A DNA stretch of 64,000 nucleotides from Candidatus Solibacter usitatus (GTDB taxonomy: Bacteria; Acidobacteriota; Terriglobia; Bryobacterales; Bryobacteraceae). Shown here one piece after another: positions 49,306 to 58,643 of this stretch. Location: NCBI GenBank assembly GCA_016185465.1, contig JACPNO010000029.1, forward strand, positions 1-64,000, in the 5' to 3' direction. Position 1 is the stretch's first letter. Each line of letters begins with the position of its first letter. Position numbers and translations under genes: made by a program. The notes under the pieces are model-generated. The model ran no database searches. It saw nothing but the letters and a program-made list of their open reading frames with translations, and was not told the DNA's origin.

Positions 49306-50530
49306 TAGTCGCCAGCATCCTCACCCGGAAATCCACGATAAGCGGCCCCGCAATAGAATCCCCCGCATCCCCCACTCCAGCCGCAAAGCCCAACAGCGTC
49401 CCCCAACTCTCCGCCCGCAGTTGCGTCCCGCTGCCGTAGATTCCCGCTTCCCCCCGGCCCGCGATCATTGCGTCCCCAGCCGCCGCGCTGCGGTCCACCA
49501 CCACCGTTGCGGCCCACAGAACCTGGAACTCGAATCCCGCCGCCGTCCCCTGATGCGCCAGATCGAATCGGATTTCCAGCCGGTCTCCGCTCTGCAACAA
49601 CCCCTGCGGCAGCCTGCAAGTTCCCAGACTGGCGAACGCCGCCGCGCTGGTGGCGCTTCCAATGGCGCTGCATATCACCTGCGCGCCAGGATACAGGCTC
49701 TGCGATCCCAGCAATGACGCGCCGCCCAACCGGTACCACGCCAGCAGCGTGTCGGCTGGCTGCGGAATGGCCCCGGTCAGGTACGTTACCGTTGCGCCGC
49801 TCAGCGTGTAATCGAAGCCCGCCTTTTGCAGAATGCCGTTGCGGTAGAGCGCCAGGCTCGCCGGCGGGTCGGGCGCGTTCGCAATCGTAAACACGGAATT
49901 TCCACCGTCCACAATGCCGCCCAGCGCTTCTCCATCGATGAACGCCGGACCTCCTGCGCCGCACGGTCCCGATGTGCCATCCACCTTGACGCAATCGCCG
50001 GGATTCCCGCTCACACTCTCAATCCCGCCCGTGTCATTTATCAGCGCCGCGCGCCCCACTCCGAACCCCGGCCCCTTCAAGGGACGCAGCGCAAGATCGT
50101 TGACCAGCCCCACTACATCCGATTCCAGAATCGGCGTCTGGCTCGGCGGCTCCAGCGGATTGACCGGCGCCGCGCCCCGCACGTCGCGCACCCGTAGCGG
50201 CGTCGCGCTCGGCGGCACGTTCCACGTTTCCTGAAATTGCACTTTGCCGTCGCCGTTGTAGGTTACCGAATAAAAACTCGGCGGGTTGGCATCCGTGGTC
50301 GCAACCAAAAGCACCCGCAGATTGCCGTCCACGATTTTGGCCGTGACACTTTGCGTGGCGATGTTCGACGTGTCGGCGGCTTCAAAGCGCGTCCACGTAA
50401 TGATCGCGATGCCATTGAAGCGCGTTCCATCCGCCTTGTACAACACGTCCTGAATCGTGGTCAGCGGCGGTTGGGCAAGGGCCGTTGCAGCCACCCAAAA
50501 CACCACGGCTGCCGTGCGAGCGGTCGTCAT
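49262..50530 (-). CDS. Secreted hypothetical protein
   Basis: 422 aa; signal peptide VFWVAATALAQPPLTTIQDVLYKADGTRFNGIAIITW. Confidence 0.7.
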   Translation of the reverse strand: MTTARTAAVVFWVAATALAQPPLTTIQDVLYKADGTRFNGIAIITWTRFEAADTSNIATQSVTAKIVDGNLRVLLVATTDANPPSFYSVTYNGDGKVQFQETWNVPPSATPLRVRDVRGAAPVNPLEPPSQTPILESDVVGLVNDLALRPLKGPGFGVGRAALINDTGGIESVSGNPGDCVKVDGTSGPCGAGGPAFIDGEALGGIVDGGNSVFTIANAPDPPASLALYRNGILQKAGFDYTLSGATVTYLTGAIPQPADTLLAWYRLGGASLLGSQSLYPGAQVICSAIGSATSAAAFASLGTCRLPQGLLQSGDRLEIRFDLAHQGTAAGFEFQVLWAATVVVDRSAAAGDAMIAGRGEAGIYGSGTQLRAESWGTLLGFAAGVGDAGDSIAGPLIVDFRVRMLATTAEAQSTRRTTKKN

Positions 50531-50675
50531 CCGTTACCTCCACCTCTGCGCACAGTCTAGCCCTACGAACTCGCTCCCACGCCCCGTTCCGCGCGTCCGG
50601 AAAAGCTAAGTTATACTTTTCCCTGAACTTGCAGCAGCAGTTTTCCTCAACTTCGATTGTGAACGGAGCATCGCC

Positions 50676-51119
50676 ATGAAGAACAGAAGAGCATTTCTCG
50701 CTGCCGGCGTCGCCGGCGCCGCAGCCAGTGTCAGTGTGGCCAGCGCTCAACCCGGCCCCACCAGAAAAATTCATTACCGCAACGGCAAGCCCAAGGAACA
50801 GCCCTTGTTCAACGGCTCCGTCTCCTACGGCAATCTGCTCTTTATCTCCGGCCGGGGCGCGCACTTCGCCGGCGATATCAAAGCCCACACCAAGCATGTG
50901 CTCGATGAAATCCAGGCCGAGCTCGAGTTCGCCGGATCGTCCATGGACAAAGTGCTCAAATGCAATGTCTACCTGAACGATCTCAAGGATTACAAGGCCA
51001 TGAATGAGACTTTCAAAGGCCGCTTTGGAGAAAATCCGCCGGTGCGCACCACCATCGCTGCCGCGGGCGGCATCCCCGGCGATTCACTGGTTGAGATCGA
51101 CGTCATCGCCTACATCTGA
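50676..51119 (+). CDS. RidA family protein with Tat-like signal peptide
   Basis: MKNRRAFLAAGVAGAAASVSVASAQ; LLFISGRGAHFAGDIKAHTKHVLDEIQAELEFAGSSMDKVLKCNVYLNDLKDYKAMNETF...PPVRTTIAAAGGIPGDSLVEIDVIAY. Confidence 0.9.
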   Translation: MKNRRAFLAAGVAGAAASVSVASAQPGPTRKIHYRNGKPKEQPLFNGSVSYGNLLFISGRGAHFAGDIKAHTKHVLDEIQAELEFAGSSMDKVLKCNVYLNDLKDYKAMNETFKGRFGENPPVRTTIAAAGGIPGDSLVEIDVIAYI

Positions 51120-51692
51120 CGGCGCGCCGCGATAGAGATCGTTTCTGCGAATGTATTCGCGCACCCCCGGCGCCAGCTCCGGAACCGGCTCGCCCGCCGC
51201 CAGTTTGCGCCGGATTTCCGATGACGAAATGTCCAGGCTGACCCCGTCCAGGCGCTGCACCCGCACGCCTTCAATCGGCTGGTACTCGGCGCCCGGCCGG
51301 CTCACCACGATGAATTCCACCGCGTTCACCACTTCGCGCCAGCGGTGCCAGGTGCGAATTTCCGCAAAAGCGTCCGCCCCGATCAGGAAAAATAACTGGT
51401 CGTGCGGGCGCAATCCGGCGCGCGCGCGCTGGATGGTCGAAATGGAATAGCTGCTGCCGCCGCCTTCATCCAGGCGCGAGGTTTGACACAGCGGCTCCCG
51501 CTGGCAGGCGATCTCCACCATGCGGAACCGGTGCTCGTACGAAGTCCTTGTCACGCCTTCTTTGTGGGGCGGACGCGCCGCCGGAATCAACAGCACGCGG
51601 TCCAGATGGAACTGCCGCCCCGCCTCGCGGGCAATTTTCAAGTGAGCTTCATGAATGGGATCGAAGGTGCCGCCGAACAGCGCGATTCTCAA
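51084..51692 (-). CDS. nadD: Nicotinate-nucleotide adenylyltransferase
   Basis: MRIALFGGTFDPIHEAHLKIA, PPHKEGVTRTSYEHRFRMVEIA, FLIGADAFAEIRTWHRW, VSLDISSSEIRRKL. Confidence 0.95.
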   Translation of the reverse strand: MRIALFGGTFDPIHEAHLKIAREAGRQFHLDRVLLIPAARPPHKEGVTRTSYEHRFRMVEIACQREPLCQTSRLDEGGGSSYSISTIQRARAGLRPHDQLFFLIGADAFAEIRTWHRWREVVNAVEFIVVSRPGAEYQPIEGVRVQRLDGVSLDISSSEIRRKLAAGEPVPELAPGVREYIRRNDLYRGAPSDVGDDVDLNQ

Positions 51693-51702
51693 ACCGGCGC
51701 CC

Positions 51703-52302
51703 TTATTTCAGGACTTGAATCCGAATGTTTTTGAAGTACACTTCCATCGCCGGCCCAGCGTGCAATTGCAGCGCCAGAATGCCGCTGAGGCTCACCGAAT
51801 CGTGCAAATCCGCGGTCTCGACGCCATTGAGTTTCAACGTAATGTGATCGCCCTCGGCCCGGATTTCGTAAGCGTTCCAGTCCTTCAGCTTCACGATGGG
51901 CTTAGCTTTTTCCCAGCCGTTCACCAGCAGGCCGCGCTTGCCGCGCTCTTCGTAAATGCAGCCCCAGTAGTTGTCTTCCGCCATATCGGCCTGATAGCCG
52001 GACACGATCCACTCGGGGCTGGCGGCGCTGCGAAACTGGATGCCGCTGTTGTGATTACGCAGCTTGGCGTCGGCCCGCAAAATGAAATTCCCGTACGACG
52101 CCTTGCTGATCAGAAATTCGTTGTGCTTGAGCGGATTGCCCTCCGTCGACCCGACGATCATGCCATCGCGCACCGACCACAGCTTCGGATTGCCGTCCCA
52201 GCCAGTCAGATCTTTGCCGTTGAAAAGCGGCTTAAACCCGTCTTCAGCCAACAAAGCGATGGAAAAAACCGCCGCCAGCAGTAGGATTCGTCTCATGGGC
52301 AT
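51703..52302 (-). CDS. DUF1080 / 3-keto-disaccharide hydrolase domain protein
   Basis: DGFKPLFNGKDLTGWDGNPKLWSVRDGMIVGSTEGN, NFILRADAKLRNHNSGIQFRS. Confidence 0.93.
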   Translation of the reverse strand: MPMRRILLLAAVFSIALLAEDGFKPLFNGKDLTGWDGNPKLWSVRDGMIVGSTEGNPLKHNEFLISKASYGNFILRADAKLRNHNSGIQFRSAASPEWIVSGYQADMAEDNYWGCIYEERGKRGLLVNGWEKAKPIVKLKDWNAYEIRAEGDHITLKLNGVETADLHDSVSLSGILALQLHAGPAMEVYFKNIRIQVLK

Positions 52303-52326
52303 AGCCTCCTAAACTCGCAAAGCGAT

Positions 52327-52351
52327 GTAGGGGCGGGTTTCAAACCCGCCC
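52327..52351. repeat. Palindromic repeat family B, copy 2
   Basis: GTAGGGGCGGGTTTCAAACCCGCCC. Confidence 0.9.
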
Positions 52352-52357
52352 TTCTTG

Positions 52358-52397
52358 CTTCTCCGCGTTCTCCGCGCCTCAGCGAGAAATGTTTTTC
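52358..52397. repeat. Family D repeat, half unit
   Basis: CTTCTCCGCGTTCTCCGCGCCTCAGCGAGAAATGTTTTT; matches the right arm of 28998-29122. Confidence 0.8.
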
Positions 52398-52886
52398 CTA
52401 CGTCTTCTCAATCTTCACAGTACGTATCGTCACGTCGCTCTTAGGCCGGTCCCGCCCGTCGCGCGGCACGGTAGAAATCTTCTTCACCACGTCGTACCCC
52501 TCGACCACTTCCCCAAACACCGCATGCTTATCATCCAGAAACGAAGTATTCGCCACCGTGATGAAGAATTGGCTGCCGTTAGTATTCGGCCCAGCATTCG
52601 CCATCGACAAAATCCCTGGCTTAGAATGCCGCAGGTCTTTATGAAACTCATCAGCGAATTTATACCCCGGCCCACCGCGCCCCGAGCCCTCCGGGCACCC
52701 GCCCTGAATCATGAAATCCGGAATCACGCGATGAAACACCAGCCCGTCATAGAACGGCTTCCCGGTCTTCGACCCATCCGCCAGGCCAACAAAATTTTCC
52801 ACCGTCTTAGGCGCTTTGTCGGCAAACAGCTTGATCTTGAACTTTCCTTCAGAAGTGTCGAACACCGCGAACGTTTCATTGGGCAT
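52398..52886 (-). CDS. Peptidyl-prolyl cis-trans isomerase, cyclophilin type
   Basis: FKIKLFADKAPKTVENFVGLADG, YDGLVFHRVIPDFMIQGGCPEGSGRGGPGYKFADEF, GPNTNGSQFFITVANTSFLDDKHAVFGEVVEG. Confidence 0.97.
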   Translation of the reverse strand: MPNETFAVFDTSEGKFKIKLFADKAPKTVENFVGLADGSKTGKPFYDGLVFHRVIPDFMIQGGCPEGSGRGGPGYKFADEFHKDLRHSKPGILSMANAGPNTNGSQFFITVANTSFLDDKHAVFGEVVEGYDVVKKISTVPRDGRDRPKSDVTIRTVKIEKT

Positions 52887-52921
52887 GATGGAAATTGTAG
52901 CGTACTCGCGCGGCCTGCTCG

Positions 52922-53356
52922 TTACTTGCTCGCCACCTGCTCGCGGGCCGCGCGGTTCGCCAGCTCATCGGCGCGATTGTTATCGTCGTGCGACGAGTGC
53001 CCGCGCGTCCAGGTCCAGCGCGTTTTGTGCCGGCCATTCTGCGCGTCGAGCAACTGCCATAGGTCCGCGTTGGCCACCGGTTTTTTGTCGCTCTTGACCC
53101 AATTGCGCCGTTTCCAGCCGTGAATCCATTCCGTGATGCCCTTCAGCACGTACTCGGAATCGGTCACCACTTCCACGTCGCACGGCTCATTCAGAGCCCG
53201 CAAGCCTTCGATGGCCGCAGTCAGCTCCATCCGGTTATTGGTGGTTTCGCGCGCATGCCCGAATAATTCCTTGGTCGTTGAATTGTGCTTCAGGATGCAC
53301 GCCCACCCGCCCGGGCCGGGGTTGCCAAGGCATGCCCCGTCAGTAATCAATTGCAC
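52922..53356 (-). CDS. rnhA: Ribonuclease HI
   Basis: TDGACLGNPGPGGWACIL, TTNNRMELTAAIEGL, TDSEYVLKGITEWIHGWK, HDDNNRADELANRAA. Confidence 0.97.
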   Translation of the reverse strand: MQLITDGACLGNPGPGGWACILKHNSTTKELFGHARETTNNRMELTAAIEGLRALNEPCDVEVVTDSEYVLKGITEWIHGWKRRNWVKSDKKPVANADLWQLLDAQNGRHKTRWTWTRGHSSHDDNNRADELANRAAREQVASK

Positions 53357-53361
53357 GTGCT

Positions 53362-54396
53362 TCAGGAAACCAGCTCCGGTTGTGCAGTGTGCTCGAAGAA
53401 AGCGTCTACCAGATCGAGAATCGCGCGCGGCTCGTGAGCGTGATAAATATCCGCCCGCAAACGCGCCCCGTGATACACGCCATGCGTGAAATAAGTGGCG
53501 AACTGCTTCATCTTGCCGACCGTGTCGCGCTCGTCGCGCTCAATCAACATCGCATAATACATCCGCATCATGGCGTGGCGATCGCGCTCGGTCGGTTGAT
53601 CGTAGCGCCCCGTCTCCAGAAACTGCGCGATCTGGCGGAAGATCCACGGATTCGATGACGCCGCCCGCCCAATCATCACCGCATCGCAGCCCGTCTCAGC
53701 CACCATGCGCACGGCGTCTTCGGGCGTGGTGATGTCGCCATTGCCGATCACCGGAATCCTCACCGCGGCTTTCACTTCCGCGATGCGGGTCCAATCCGCC
53801 TTGCCGCTATAGCCCTGCTCGCGCGTGCGAGGATGCAGCGCCACAGCCTGCAGGCCGCAGTCCTCCGCCAGCCGCGCCATTTTCACCGCGACCAGTTCTT
53901 CATCGTTCCAGCCCGCGCGGAATTTCATGGTGAAGGGAATCGAAATCGCCGAGCGCACCTGCTTCAGCAGCCGTTCCACCAAAGGCAAATCGCGCAGCAA
54001 CCCCGAGCCGCCATTGCACTTGACGACCTTGTTCACCGGACAGCCGAAGTTGATGTCCAGAATGTCGAAGCCCAAATCCTGGCAAACGCGCGCGGCGTTG
54101 GCCATCACATCCGGATCGGCGCCGAACAGTTGCGCCGAAATCGGATGCTCTTCCGGCTCGAACTCCAGATATTTCAAGGTGCGCGTGGGCTTGTGGGCGC
54201 GCAGCGACGCGCTGACGCCGTGAGAGCTGGTGAATTCCGTCATGATCAGCCCGCATCCGCTCAGATTGCGAATAAAGCGGCGAAACACGGTGTCGGTGAC
54301 ACCCGCCATGGGCGCCAGCACCGTGGCAGGGCGAACCTCAATGCCGCCAATCGCGAAATGGGAAGGGAAACGGATCATTCCAGGCCTATTTTTCAT
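53362..54396 (-). CDS. dusB: tRNA-dihydrouridine synthase (DusB-like)
   Basis: LAPMAGVTDTVFRRFIR, QLFGADPDVMANAA, DINFGCPVNKVVKCNGGSGLLRD, VIGNGDITTPEDA, DAVMIGRAASSNPWIF. Confidence 0.95.
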   Translation of the reverse strand: MKNRPGMIRFPSHFAIGGIEVRPATVLAPMAGVTDTVFRRFIRNLSGCGLIMTEFTSSHGVSASLRAHKPTRTLKYLEFEPEEHPISAQLFGADPDVMANAARVCQDLGFDILDINFGCPVNKVVKCNGGSGLLRDLPLVERLLKQVRSAISIPFTMKFRAGWNDEELVAVKMARLAEDCGLQAVALHPRTREQGYSGKADWTRIAEVKAAVRIPVIGNGDITTPEDAVRMVAETGCDAVMIGRAASSNPWIFRQIAQFLETGRYDQPTERDRHAMMRMYYAMLIERDERDTVGKMKQFATYFTHGVYHGARLRADIYHAHEPRAILDLVDAFFEHTAQPELVS

Positions 54397-54464
54397 TCTA
54401 TCGTGCAGCGACGCCTGAAACGAAACAGCCCGGCAATCCGTCAAGGGCACTTGGAGCCACGGGA

Positions 54465-55403
54465 ATGAAGCCAATTTACGTAGGACTTTTGATGATTACC
54501 GCCGCTGTGGGAGGGGGGCTGCTGGTGAAATGGCAGGTCAGCCGCCCGGCGCCGCAACCGGCAGTGGCGGCTGCCGCCCCGGCTGAAACCGAACCTGACC
54601 CGCCTGCGCCCGCAGTGGCGGAACAGGCCCCGGCCGCGTCACCAGCTCCCTTACGGGCGAAACCGGTACCGCAGCGGAGCAAGCCGCGCCCGATGCCGCC
54701 GGCCGAACCCGCCGCGCGTCCCGAGCCTGTCCAAATTGCCCAAAGCGCGCCTCCCACCCCACCGGTTACGGTGGAAACACCCGCGCCGGCGGCGCCCACT
54801 GTCGCGCCCACAGTTGCTCCTGAACCGCCCGTGCAAGTGGTCCCGCCAGCCGCGCCCGCGCCGCCACCCCCGCCGCAGGTGACGCTCACCGCCGGCACGC
54901 TCATCACGGTCCGCACGATCGAAGCTTTATCGACTGAACGCAATCAGAGCGGCGATACCTTCACCGCCACTCTGGATCAGCCGCTGGTCGCCGACGGTTT
55001 TGTGATTGCCGAACGCGGCGCGCGAGTGGAAGGCCGCATCGTGAGCGCGCAGCGCGCCGGCAGGGTATCCGGACTGGCCGATCTCTCACTCGAACTGGTG
55101 CAATTGAAAACTTCCGACGGCCAGCGCGTGGCCATCGAAACGCAAACGTTCGTCAAACACGGCGAAACTTCCAAGGGGCAGGATGCCGCGAAGATTGGCG
55201 CTGTGGCCGCCATCGGCGCCGTCATCGGAGCTGTTGCCGGCGGAGGCAAGGGTGCGGCGATTGGCGCAGGCGCAGGCGGCGCAGCCGGAGCCGGCACCGT
55301 GATGGGCACGCGCGGTAAGGCCGTCGTGCTGCCGCCGGAAACCAAAATAAGCTTCCGCCTGCGCAATTCCATCACGCTCACCGAGCGACAGCCGGCGCAC
55401 TAA
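54465..55403 (+). CDS. Secreted/anchored Pro-Ala-rich protein with C-terminal Gly-rich segment
   Basis: 312 aa; N-terminal TM, long Pro/Ala linker, LTAGTLITVRTIEALSTERNQSGDTFTATLDQPL, Gly-rich AIGAVIGAVAGGGKGAAIGAGAGGAAGAG. Confidence 0.8.
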   Translation: MKPIYVGLLMITAAVGGGLLVKWQVSRPAPQPAVAAAAPAETEPDPPAPAVAEQAPAASPAPLRAKPVPQRSKPRPMPPAEPAARPEPVQIAQSAPPTPPVTVETPAPAAPTVAPTVAPEPPVQVVPPAAPAPPPPPQVTLTAGTLITVRTIEALSTERNQSGDTFTATLDQPLVADGFVIAERGARVEGRIVSAQRAGRVSGLADLSLELVQLKTSDGQRVAIETQTFVKHGETSKGQDAAKIGAVAAIGAVIGAVAGGGKGAAIGAGAGGAAGAGTVMGTRGKAVVLPPETKISFRLRNSITLTERQPAH

Positions 55404-55424
55404 CGCTAACCGAAGATTTCCACG

Positions 55425-55468
55425 ACGCACCGCACCCGAAACAGAGCCGTGACCGAAGGGAGCGGTTG
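55425..55468. repeat. Family C repeat, copy 1
   Basis: ACGCACCGCACCCGAAACAGAGCCGTGACCGAAGGGAGCGGTTG; shares 26 identical nt (AGAGCCGTGACCGAAGGGAGCGGTTG) with 57927-57952. Confidence 0.85.
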
Positions 55469-55469
55469 C

Positions 55470-57836
55470 TTACTCCTGCCGCAATGCCACCAGCGGATCC
55501 ACGCGCGCCGCGCGGCGCGACGGAATCCACGCGGCCAGCAACGCCGCGCCCAGCAGCAGTGCGAGCGCATTTCCCAACGCCAGCCAATCCTGATCCGGCA
55601 CTCGAAATAGCAGCGCTTTCAGCCAGCGGTGCGCCATGAATGATCCCGCAACTCCAACGCACGCCCCCGCCAGCATCCAGCGCGCCGCATGCCCCAGAAC
55701 CAGCTTGGTAATTGCAGCCGGCGTCGCCCCCAGCGCCATGCGGATGCCGATCTCCCGCGTCCGTTGCGCCACCAGGAATGCGATCACGCCATAAAGCCCA
55801 ATCACCGCCAGCAGAACTCCCATTCCGGCGAACAATCCGAGAAGCGCGGCGTTGAAACGCGGCTTTTGCGCCAACTGGCTCACGCGCTGATGCATGGTTT
55901 CGATGTGGAGCGGCATCGCTGGATCGAGCGCCGATACTTCACCGCGCACCCACTCGGCAAGGGCTCGGGGCTCCATCGCACTGCGCACGATCAGGCTCGC
56001 GCGACGCCATCCATACGGCGGCTGCTGGTTCTGAAAAGTGCCGTCGGCTGTGTGTTTGCGAACCACGTAATATTCCGGCTCGGCCTTTTCCGCGAGCCCG
56101 CCATTCTTGACTTCCCCAGCGATGCCGATCACCGTGCCCGGCCCGATACGCTGCCCCACCGCGTCATTTGCAGGAAAAAGTCGCGCCGCGAGCGGCTGGC
56201 TCAACACCACGGCGTCTTCGCCGGCGTTGCGGTCTTCTTCCGTGAACGATCGCCCGCGCACAATCGGAATGCCGAGCGCGGAAAAATATCCTGGCGTCAC
56301 GTAGCGCCAGATCACTGTGCCCCCGGAGCCTTCCAGGTTTGGACGCAGCGCCCCGATAGGCCGCGCGCGCACCGCGCCGCTGGGCGGGAGGGAATCCGTG
56401 ATCGCCGACGTACCTTCCGGAAGGCGGCTGAGCCGCTTTTCCAATTCCTCGAAAAAGGCAATTTGCCGGGCATTATCGGCGTAACGCTGCGGGCTAAGAA
56501 CGAATGACGCCGTGACCACGTTCTCCGCGCGCATGCCCAGCGGATCGTTTTGCAAATTCCACAAACTGCGCAGCAACAGGCCTGCGCTCGAGAGCAGAAT
56601 CAGTGAGACCGCAATCTGCACCGCGGTCAAACTCTGGCGGAACCAGCTGCGCGCCGGGCGCTCGACCGCCGGGGCAATGCCAAAGAGCACGCCTGAAATC
56701 AGCGATCCAATCAAGGTGAACCCAAGCACGCGCGCGTCGAGCGAAGCCTGCCCCAAGCGCGGAATTCCCTCCGGCGCGATAGCCACAAAACCGCGCAGCA
56801 GTGTATACGCGAGCGCGCAGCCCGCCGCGCCTCCACAGAGCGCAAGTGTCAGGCTTTCCGTCAGCACCTGGCGGACTAGCCGCGCGCGTCCGGCGCCCAG
56901 CGCGCTGCGGATCGCCATCTCCCGCCGCCGCGCGACCGACCGCGCCAGCAGTAAATTCGCCACGTTAGCGCAGGCAATCAGCAGCACCGCGCCCACCGCT
57001 CCGAGCAGCATCCACGACGCCAGGCGTGCGTCCTGCACCTGCCGGTCGCGCAGCGAGCGCAAACGGAATTTCACTTCTTTGCGGAAGGGCGCGGGAACGA
57101 ACTGCAGCGATCGCTCAAACAATGGCTGCATCGCCGCCGCTGCTTGAGCCTGCGTCACGCCCGGTTTCAATCGCGCGAAGGCGCGTAGCGGCTTGCCCAT
57201 GTTGGGCCGCTGCTGGCGCGCTTCGTCGAGCGCTTGCGGGATCAGCAAATCCGCGCTGGCCAAGGTAGGCAGCTCAAAATCGGCGGGCAACACGCCGATC
57301 ACCCGCGCCGGCATGCCGTCGAGCGGGATGGTCTTGTCGACGATACCGCGGTCGCCGCCAAAACGCTGGCGCCATATGCCGTAAGAGAGTAGAACCACGC
57401 GGGTCGCGCCAGGCCGGTCCTCATCGCGTGTGAAATTACGCCCCAGTATGGGCTGAATACCGAGCGTCGGCAGGAAGCTCGATTCCACCGCCGCGCAGCT
57501 CAACCGCACGGGATGGTGATCGCTCAGATCGCAATCCGTTGTGCCGCTCCAGGTCGTCAGCGCCGCAAACGGCGTCTGCGCCGCGCGCCATTCCAAGTAA
57601 TCGGTGCCTGGCAGGAACTCCTGCGGATCGATCGGCGCAGCAGCAAGACCGAGCGACACCAGACGCTCGTCGTCAGGATAGGGAAGGCTGCGAAACAGAA
57701 TGCGGTCCACCACGCTGAACACCGCGGTGGTCGCGCCAATGCCGAGGGCGATCGCCACCACCGCCGTCAGCGTGAATACCGGATTGCGGGCAAAACCGCG
57801 CAGCGCGTAGCGAATATCTTGCGTGACCGTTTCCAC
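55470..57836 (-). CDS. ADOP-type (duplicated MacB/FtsX-like) ABC permease
   Basis: 788 aa; DIRYALRGFARNPVFTLTAVVAIALGIGATTAVFSVVDRILFRSLPYPD; two FtsX-like modules; EIGIRMALGATPAAITKLVLGH. Confidence 0.92.
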   Translation of the reverse strand: METVTQDIRYALRGFARNPVFTLTAVVAIALGIGATTAVFSVVDRILFRSLPYPDDERLVSLGLAAAPIDPQEFLPGTDYLEWRAAQTPFAALTTWSGTTDCDLSDHHPVRLSCAAVESSFLPTLGIQPILGRNFTRDEDRPGATRVVLLSYGIWRQRFGGDRGIVDKTIPLDGMPARVIGVLPADFELPTLASADLLIPQALDEARQQRPNMGKPLRAFARLKPGVTQAQAAAAMQPLFERSLQFVPAPFRKEVKFRLRSLRDRQVQDARLASWMLLGAVGAVLLIACANVANLLLARSVARRREMAIRSALGAGRARLVRQVLTESLTLALCGGAAGCALAYTLLRGFVAIAPEGIPRLGQASLDARVLGFTLIGSLISGVLFGIAPAVERPARSWFRQSLTAVQIAVSLILLSSAGLLLRSLWNLQNDPLGMRAENVVTASFVLSPQRYADNARQIAFFEELEKRLSRLPEGTSAITDSLPPSGAVRARPIGALRPNLEGSGGTVIWRYVTPGYFSALGIPIVRGRSFTEEDRNAGEDAVVLSQPLAARLFPANDAVGQRIGPGTVIGIAGEVKNGGLAEKAEPEYYVVRKHTADGTFQNQQPPYGWRRASLIVRSAMEPRALAEWVRGEVSALDPAMPLHIETMHQRVSQLAQKPRFNAALLGLFAGMGVLLAVIGLYGVIAFLVAQRTREIGIRMALGATPAAITKLVLGHAARWMLAGACVGVAGSFMAHRWLKALLFRVPDQDWLALGNALALLLGAALLAAWIPSRRAARVDPLVALRQE

Positions 57837-57910
57837 GCTGTGATTTTACTTCAGCGTAGGATCGCCCGCGCCCCAAATCGGCTCGCAAGGAATGTTGGCC
57901 CGTGCCCCCA

Positions 57911-57952
57911 ACGCACCGCCTCCGAAAGAGCCGTGACCGAAGGGAGCGGTTG
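57911..57952. repeat. Family C repeat, copy 2
   Basis: ACGCACCGCCTCCGAAAGAGCCGTGACCGAAGGGAGCGGTTG. Confidence 0.85.
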
Positions 57953-57981
57953 TACTACCCTTGACCACCGCGCCAGCGATC

Positions 57982-58575
57982 CTACTTCAGCGTGAGATCG
58001 CCCGCGCCCACGTGGGCATGCAGCCGGTAGCGGCCCGGACCCAGACGCTTGAAAGACCGGAACAATCCGCCTTTTGCAACATCGAACCGCCCGGCGTTCA
58101 AGCCGCCGGCGGTGACCGAAGCTTCGACTGACGCGTACTGCAGTGGATCCCCGGCCTGCAGCACCAATCCGCCGGCGTTGAGTTCCACGTCCTTGTCGCC
58201 CACGATGCCTTCCACGGCTAGGTCGCCGGCGGGAACGCGTACATGCACGCTGGTAGTTCGCGGGATCTGAATCAGGATGCGGAACTCGCTCCTCGGTCCG
58301 CCGCTGACCTCCAGTTCGCCGCGCGTTCCTGTCGTCTCCAGGCGAACCTTGACGTTCTTCACCTGGTCCGCGTTGTCACCTTCGTACCTCACCAGGATCT
58401 TGTTGTCGTCGCCGCCGAAGATCCTGACGCCGGCGGGGCGTACCTTGATCCGCAGCGAGCCGCCGGAAGCAAAGTCGGCTTCGAAGCGGTCCTTGCCAAC
58501 TTCAGTGATGCGCGTGTCGGAAATGCCGCTGGCCGGGACCAGCAAAAGCGCCAATAAGGCAGCCGCGTAATTCAT
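57982..58575 (-). CDS. Secreted hypothetical (DUF4097-like adhesin-type beta-repeat protein)
   Basis: Signal peptide MNYAAALLALLLVPASG; RTTSVHVRVPAGDLAVEGIVGDKDVELNAGGLVLQ. Confidence 0.65.
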   Translation of the reverse strand: MNYAAALLALLLVPASGISDTRITEVGKDRFEADFASGGSLRIKVRPAGVRIFGGDDNKILVRYEGDNADQVKNVKVRLETTGTRGELEVSGGPRSEFRILIQIPRTTSVHVRVPAGDLAVEGIVGDKDVELNAGGLVLQAGDPLQYASVEASVTAGGLNAGRFDVAKGGLFRSFKRLGPGRYRLHAHVGAGDLTLK

Positions 58576-58643
58576 GACCAGGCTATACGCAGAGCCGGCG
58601 GCGATAGTTCCCCCAAAAACCCATGCTACAATCACTTCCCGTC

